From: Chloroflexota bacterium | Lineage (GTDB): Bacteria; Chloroflexota; UBA11872; VXOZ01 | NCBI GenBank assembly: GCA_009839775.1 | Contig: VXOZ01000043.1 | Span: 1-7,120, forward strand | Length of the DNA stretch: 7,120 nucleotides | Reading direction: 5' to 3' | Part shown: one piece after another, positions 4,723 to 7,120 of the stretch | Numbering within the stretch: the stretch's first letter is position 1 | Layout of the letters: the number at the start of each line of letters is the position of its first letter | Translations under genes and position numbers: made by a program | Notes under the pieces: model-generated | What the model was told of the DNA's origin: nothing | Database searches by the model: none | The model's input: only the letters and a program-made list of their open reading frames with translations

Positions 4723-6720
4723 CTACGCCACCTCCGCCCAATACGCGCCCCGGTAGTCCAGCCAGCCGCCGCCGAACTCCCAGCGCACCTTGTAGCTGAT
4801 GGCGTCGTTGGTGAAAACCGAGCCCGCAGTCGGGTTATCCTGCACCAGCAGTTCCGGCGTCTCCTGGCCGTTGATGAAGCCTACCTCCAGGCACTCGATC
4901 TGGGCCGGATCGGCCATCAGATAGTAGTCCTTGGTATCGCTGAACTGCGGCACCACGATGGGCTCCAGCATGCCTTGCAAGGGATTGGCGTCGTTGTTCT
5001 GGCTGCCGGGCAGCAGCGTGCTGTTGAGGATCGTCACGGCGGTCCAGTACAGATCCGGCGGCAGCAAGAGGTAGCGGGGCTTGAGGCCCAAGCGTTTGTC
5101 CGCGCTATTGGTCTGCTTCATCATCTGCGTAATCGCGGCCTGCAGCGCCGACGCCGCCAACGCGGCGGTGCCGCGATTCTTGTGCGAGGTCTGGCTGTCC
5201 TTATCGAAGACCGTCGTGTTATCGGCAAGCTGCGGATTGTCGGTGAAAAGGCCGTAGACGAACTCGTTGATGGTCGTGGCGGCGGCAATCGCCAGCTTGG
5301 TGGGAATGCGCCGCACGGCTTCCAGATCGTCGTTCAGGATCGCCTCGCGAGTGACCACCACCAGGTTGCCGCGCTTGGCGGGCGTGTAGGTCTCTCGGGT
5401 GTCGTCCCATGAGAGGTTCGTATACGCAGCGTTCTCATTGACGGAGTCGAGCGCGCCGAAGTCGTGCAAGAGCACCCGGTATTGGGGCTTGTAGTCCCGG
5501 ATATTGCGGATCACGCAGAACTTCCGCCAATCCTGCGGCTGCGCGCCGTAGTCCTGGACGAGCCGCTTCGTTATGGCGTTGGCGAGGGCGTGGTTGAGCA
5601 CGCTCGTCGTGACTTCGTTGGCCTCGCGCACGAGCGAGAGTTCGGGGTTCGCGGCGCCGCGCACCTCGGCATCGCCAGTGATCTGCACGTAGGCCTCGCG
5701 AATGCTGGACCAGGCGGGAATCGGTTCGTCTGCGGCAACGTCCCGCACGCCCAGCAGGCGCGCCAGACCGGCCTCGACCGCGGCCACGCCCCGGCCCGCG
5801 CCGGTGCCGGTAATGCTCAGGCGCGCTTTGTCCGCGCCCACACCGTGCACGCCGTTGGTGGAACCAGTGAGCGTCCGCACGGTCTCGACCTCTTCCTGGA
5901 TGGCCTGTTCCAAGACCTCGGTGGTGAAGGTCTGCCCTGCAAAGCGGCGGCGCAGCTTGCCCTTGATCGCGGCAGGCAGGGCCGCGGTATCGAGCCGCTC
6001 GTGCAGCGCGTTCGTGCACGCGAGCTTGGCCTCAGCCTCGGCGAGACGCTCATCGATTGTCGTAGCGGCAGTGTCTCCCATAGATACCTCCTCTATGTGG
6101 GATGAATGTGCCGGGTCGATCCCGGCATTAGGGCTGTTCTTCGCTGGGTCGATTGACTGGTTTTCCTGCAAGTCCTTCTCCTTTTCGCCTGCATTGGCTG
6201 TGTCTTGCTCTGCCACAATGTGCTCGAACGCGCCCCCGGCCGCGGCCCGCGTGACCACGTCACACGAACGCAGCACGGGGATGCTCTCCACCACCTGCGT
6301 GCGCTTGCCGTTCTGCTGCTGGGTGCGCACCGACGCCAGAGAGTCTATCGAGAGTCCCAAGACGTCGGGACGTCCCAGTTCCACGGCTTCCTGCACCAAA
6401 CTCCAGAGCCAGTCGGCGCTGGCAAAGATGTGCAGCGTGGCGCGCACGCGGTCGACCTCCACCCGGGGTTCGCGATAGAACCCCACCACGTCGCGCACGC
6501 TCCGTGGCTTGCCGATGTTGTCTGCCGTGGGCGCGGGATGGTCGGCAAAGGCTTTGAGGCCGTCGAGTTGCGCCGCCACGTCCTGCAGCGCCTGGGGCGT
6601 GAAGTAGCGGCCGTTCCGCGACATGCCCTCTCGCAGCACGGTCACGGCCACGTCACGCTGCGGTGCGTCCAATTGCGCTTCCTGTAAGGGCACGAGCAGT
6701 GCGAGTTGTTCCGATTTCAA
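4723..6720 (-). CDS. Prohead protease / scaffold-like region / major capsid protein fusion
   Basis: 665 residues from TTG at 6720. GGAGG (6729-6733) lies eight bases upstream, and no in-frame ATG is nearby. Residues 1-170 are a prohead protease domain: R-E-G-M-S-R-N-G-R-Y-F at 30-40, a candidate catalytic His61 in A-D-H-P, and a candidate Ser124 in G-L-S-I-D-S. Residues about 171-213 are a charged, low-complexity linker. Residues 214-300 are helical and charged, like a delta or scaffolding domain. Residues about 330-665 are an HK97-fold shell protein of the Mu gpT-like type, with D-Y-K-P-Q-Y-R near 409-415, V-G-F-I-N-G-Q-E-T-P-E-L near 613-624 and W-L-D-Y-R-G-A-Y at 653-660. It would self-assemble into the procapsid and cut its own scaffold domain. 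An internal start at codon 214 could also make a 452-residue capsid alone. It is first in the module, but no portal or terminase precedes it. Confidence 0.88.
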   Translation of the reverse strand: MKSEQLALLVPLQEAQLDAPQRDVAVTVLREGMSRNGRYFTPQALQDVAAQLDGLKAFADHPAPTADNIGKPRSVRDVVGFYREPRVEVDRVRATLHIFASADWLWSLVQEAVELGRPDVLGLSIDSLASVRTQQQNGKRTQVVESIPVLRSCDVVTRAAAGGAFEHIVAEQDTANAGEKEKDLQENQSIDPAKNSPNAGIDPAHSSHIEEVSMGDTAATTIDERLAEAEAKLACTNALHERLDTAALPAAIKGKLRRRFAGQTFTTEVLEQAIQEEVETVRTLTGSTNGVHGVGADKARLSITGTGAGRGVAAVEAGLARLLGVRDVAADEPIPAWSSIREAYVQITGDAEVRGAANPELSLVREANEVTTSVLNHALANAITKRLVQDYGAQPQDWRKFCVIRNIRDYKPQYRVLLHDFGALDSVNENAAYTNLSWDDTRETYTPAKRGNLVVVTREAILNDDLEAVRRIPTKLAIAAATTINEFVYGLFTDNPQLADNTTVFDKDSQTSHKNRGTAALAASALQAAITQMMKQTNSADKRLGLKPRYLLLPPDLYWTAVTILNSTLLPGSQNNDANPLQGMLEPIVVPQFSDTKDYYLMADPAQIECLEVGFINGQETPELLVQDNPTAGSVFTNDAISYKVRWEFGGGWLDYRGAYWAEVA
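6079..6093 (-). promoter_or_regulatory. Internal ribosome binding site and start for scaffold-capsid
   Basis: Inside the fusion gene, on the coding strand, GAGGAGGT (6086-6093) is followed four bases later by an in-frame ATG (6079-6081) at codon 214. This is the strongest Shine-Dalgarno match of the module, better than that of the TTG start of the full protein. It falls at the junction between the protease linker and the scaffold-like helices. It would yield a 452-residue scaffold-capsid product, letting shell subunits greatly outnumber protease-bearing ones. Confidence 0.75.
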
Positions 6721-6732
6721 TACATCTTCCTC

Positions 6733-6761
6733 CCTTCAAAGATGTGTATGGTCTTTCAAAG
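6733..6761. repeat. Direct repeat upstream of the capsid fusion gene
   Basis: CCTTCAAAG (6733-6741) and CTTTCAAAG (6753-6761) recur with a 20-base period, about two helical turns, just upstream of the TTG start and touching its ribosome site. The second copy is nearly palindromic. This spacing suits a protein-binding site controlling the module, but a chance repeat is possible. I could not find a convincing -35/-10 pair beside it. Confidence 0.3.
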
Positions 6762-6806
6762 CGCGGACACGTTGGTAGTCTGCTGGCATACACCGACTTC
6801 CGTCCC

Positions 6807-6832
6807 GTAGCGCGGGGGCTTGTCCCCCGCTC
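6807..6832 (-). repeat. Short palindromic repeat, family A, copy 3 (inverted)
   Basis: Read on the minus strand, this is GAGCGGGGGACAAGCCCC followed by CGCGCTAC, matching copy 2 base for base over its length. It is inverted relative to copies 1 and 2. Copies 1 and 3 therefore lie outside the whole phage module in opposite orientations. Confidence 0.8.
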
Positions 6833-6870
6833 CGGACGTGGCGTCGATCTTCTCCCAGGCCGCGCGTCCG

Positions 6871-6924
6871 GCAAAGATGGATTCCGCGCCCCCGCGCGGG
6901 GGCGAGCGTTCGCGGAAATGACGG
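6871..6924 (-). repeat. REP-like palindromic repeat, family B (inverted, expanded)
   Basis: Read on the minus strand, it begins CCGTCATTTCCGCG and ends GGAATCCATCTTTGC, the same ends as the element at 3460-3500. In place of the GAAA loop it has an 18-base perfect palindrome centred between 6895 and 6896 (CGCCCCCGC with GCGGGGGCG, 6887-6904). The stem is thus extended by a second G/C-rich hairpin. The remainder of 6741-7005 shows no gene. Confidence 0.7.
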
Positions 6925-7005
6925 ATAAACTGTGCTCGACCGGGAACAACCTTCCAGGAACGCGCCGCCGGTTCACCTTCTCGGCTGTGGTGTTATGCGG
7001 CCTCT

Positions 7006-7014
7006 TGGTACAAT
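7006..7014 (+). promoter_or_regulatory. Extended -10 promoter for a leaderless transcript
   Basis: TGG followed by TACAAT (7009-7014) matches the extended -10 form TGnTAnnnT. Seven bases separate it from the ATG at 7022, so transcription would start at or within a base of the start codon. No Shine-Dalgarno precedes that ATG. No good -35 is seen at the usual spacing, which an extended -10 can tolerate. Confidence 0.55.
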
Positions 7015-7021
7015 GGCCTGC

Positions 7022-7120
7022 ATGAACGCAGATAGACCCTCCGTCCCCACCGTCGCGCTCACCGTCGTCGTCGCACCAACCCAGGCCGGGGGCGATTTGG
7101 CGGCCCTGCCCCCCCGTGCC
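7022..7120 (+). CDS. Start of an unidentified plus-strand gene (partial)
   Basis: The 33 codons visible from ATG at 7022 stay open to the window edge. The protein begins M-N-A-D-R-P-S-V-P-T-V-A-L-T-V-V-V-A-P and continues Gly/Ala/Pro-rich. A Val-rich strand after a short polar leader occurs at the start of many Rossmann-like enzymes, including glycosyltransferases, but this is too little to name a function. It is transcribed away from the phage module, from an apparently leaderless promoter, in contrast with the Shine-Dalgarno-led phage genes. It is therefore probably a host gene marking the boundary of the phage-derived segment. Confidence 0.5.
   Translation, partial: MNADRPSVPTVALTVVVAPTQAGGDLAALPPRA

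Noticed and set aside
5702..6478. 258-codon plus-strand open frame, and the similar one at 4687-5412
   Set aside because: Both are antisense to the protease-capsid fusion, whose frame carries recognisable domains. They have no family signature and an odd Ser/Arg/Ala-rich composition.
35..6832. Composite transposon with family A repeats as terminal inverted repeats
   Set aside because: A third copy lies inside, no transposase is present, and no target duplication is visible at the outer edges. It is kept only as a weak bracketing observation.
6741..7005. tRNA gene or attachment site upstream of the capsid gene
   Set aside because: No cloverleaf or tRNA arm motif can be made from either strand, and no direct repeat matches the other end of the module.

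Overview
The window holds a compact phage structural module on the minus strand. Six intact cistrons read from about 6720 down to 135: a prohead protease / scaffold-like region / major capsid fusion, a head-tail connector-like protein, a head-closure-like protein, two tandem paralogous small beta-rich proteins (tail tube or distal-tail candidates), and a tail-hub protein carrying an N-terminal BNR/Asp-box beta-propeller. At the far right an unrelated plus-strand gene begins and runs off the end. The DNA is GC-rich (long spurious antisense ORFs mirror nearly every real gene). The spacers contain short palindromic repeats (GCGGGGGACAAGCCCCCG, CGTCATTCCGGC..GCCGGAATCC, CCCTCTCCC..GGGAGAGGG, GTAGGGGCACGATA..). 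From memory such repeats are common in bacterial chromosomes, including Chloroflexota from environmental and sponge metagenomes. That, with the leaderless-looking promoter at the right end, makes a Chloroflexota-like host my best guess, but a weak one.

Layout from right to left. 7022-7120 is the start of a plus-strand host-type gene with an extended -10 seven bases upstream of its ATG. 6741-7021 holds inverted-repeat elements. 4723-6720 is the protease-capsid fusion, with a TTG start and a strong internal ribosome binding site at codon 214. 4318-4722 is a 405-base spacer with two tandem hairpins and a 32-base perfect palindrome. 3649-4317 is the connector. 3382-3648 is a second repeat-filled spacer. 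3007-3381, 2593-3000, 2099-2536 and 135-2096 form a tight tail group with gaps of 6, 56 and 2 bases. A hairpin abuts the last stop codon, and another repeat copy lies at 35-63.

How the genes fit together: the fusion would supply maturation protease and shell. The connector and closure proteins would sit at the portal vertex. The two paralogs would form rings, and the hub with its propeller would contact the target surface, possibly a glycan. What is missing is as telling as what is present. No portal or terminase lies directly upstream of the capsid gene, and no tape-measure gene or tail chaperones lie between the small tail proteins and the hub. Together with repeats settled in the spacers but not in the genes, this suggests either a long-resident, partly dismantled prophage or a reduced, domesticated particle whose other parts lie elsewhere. 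The window alone cannot decide between these.
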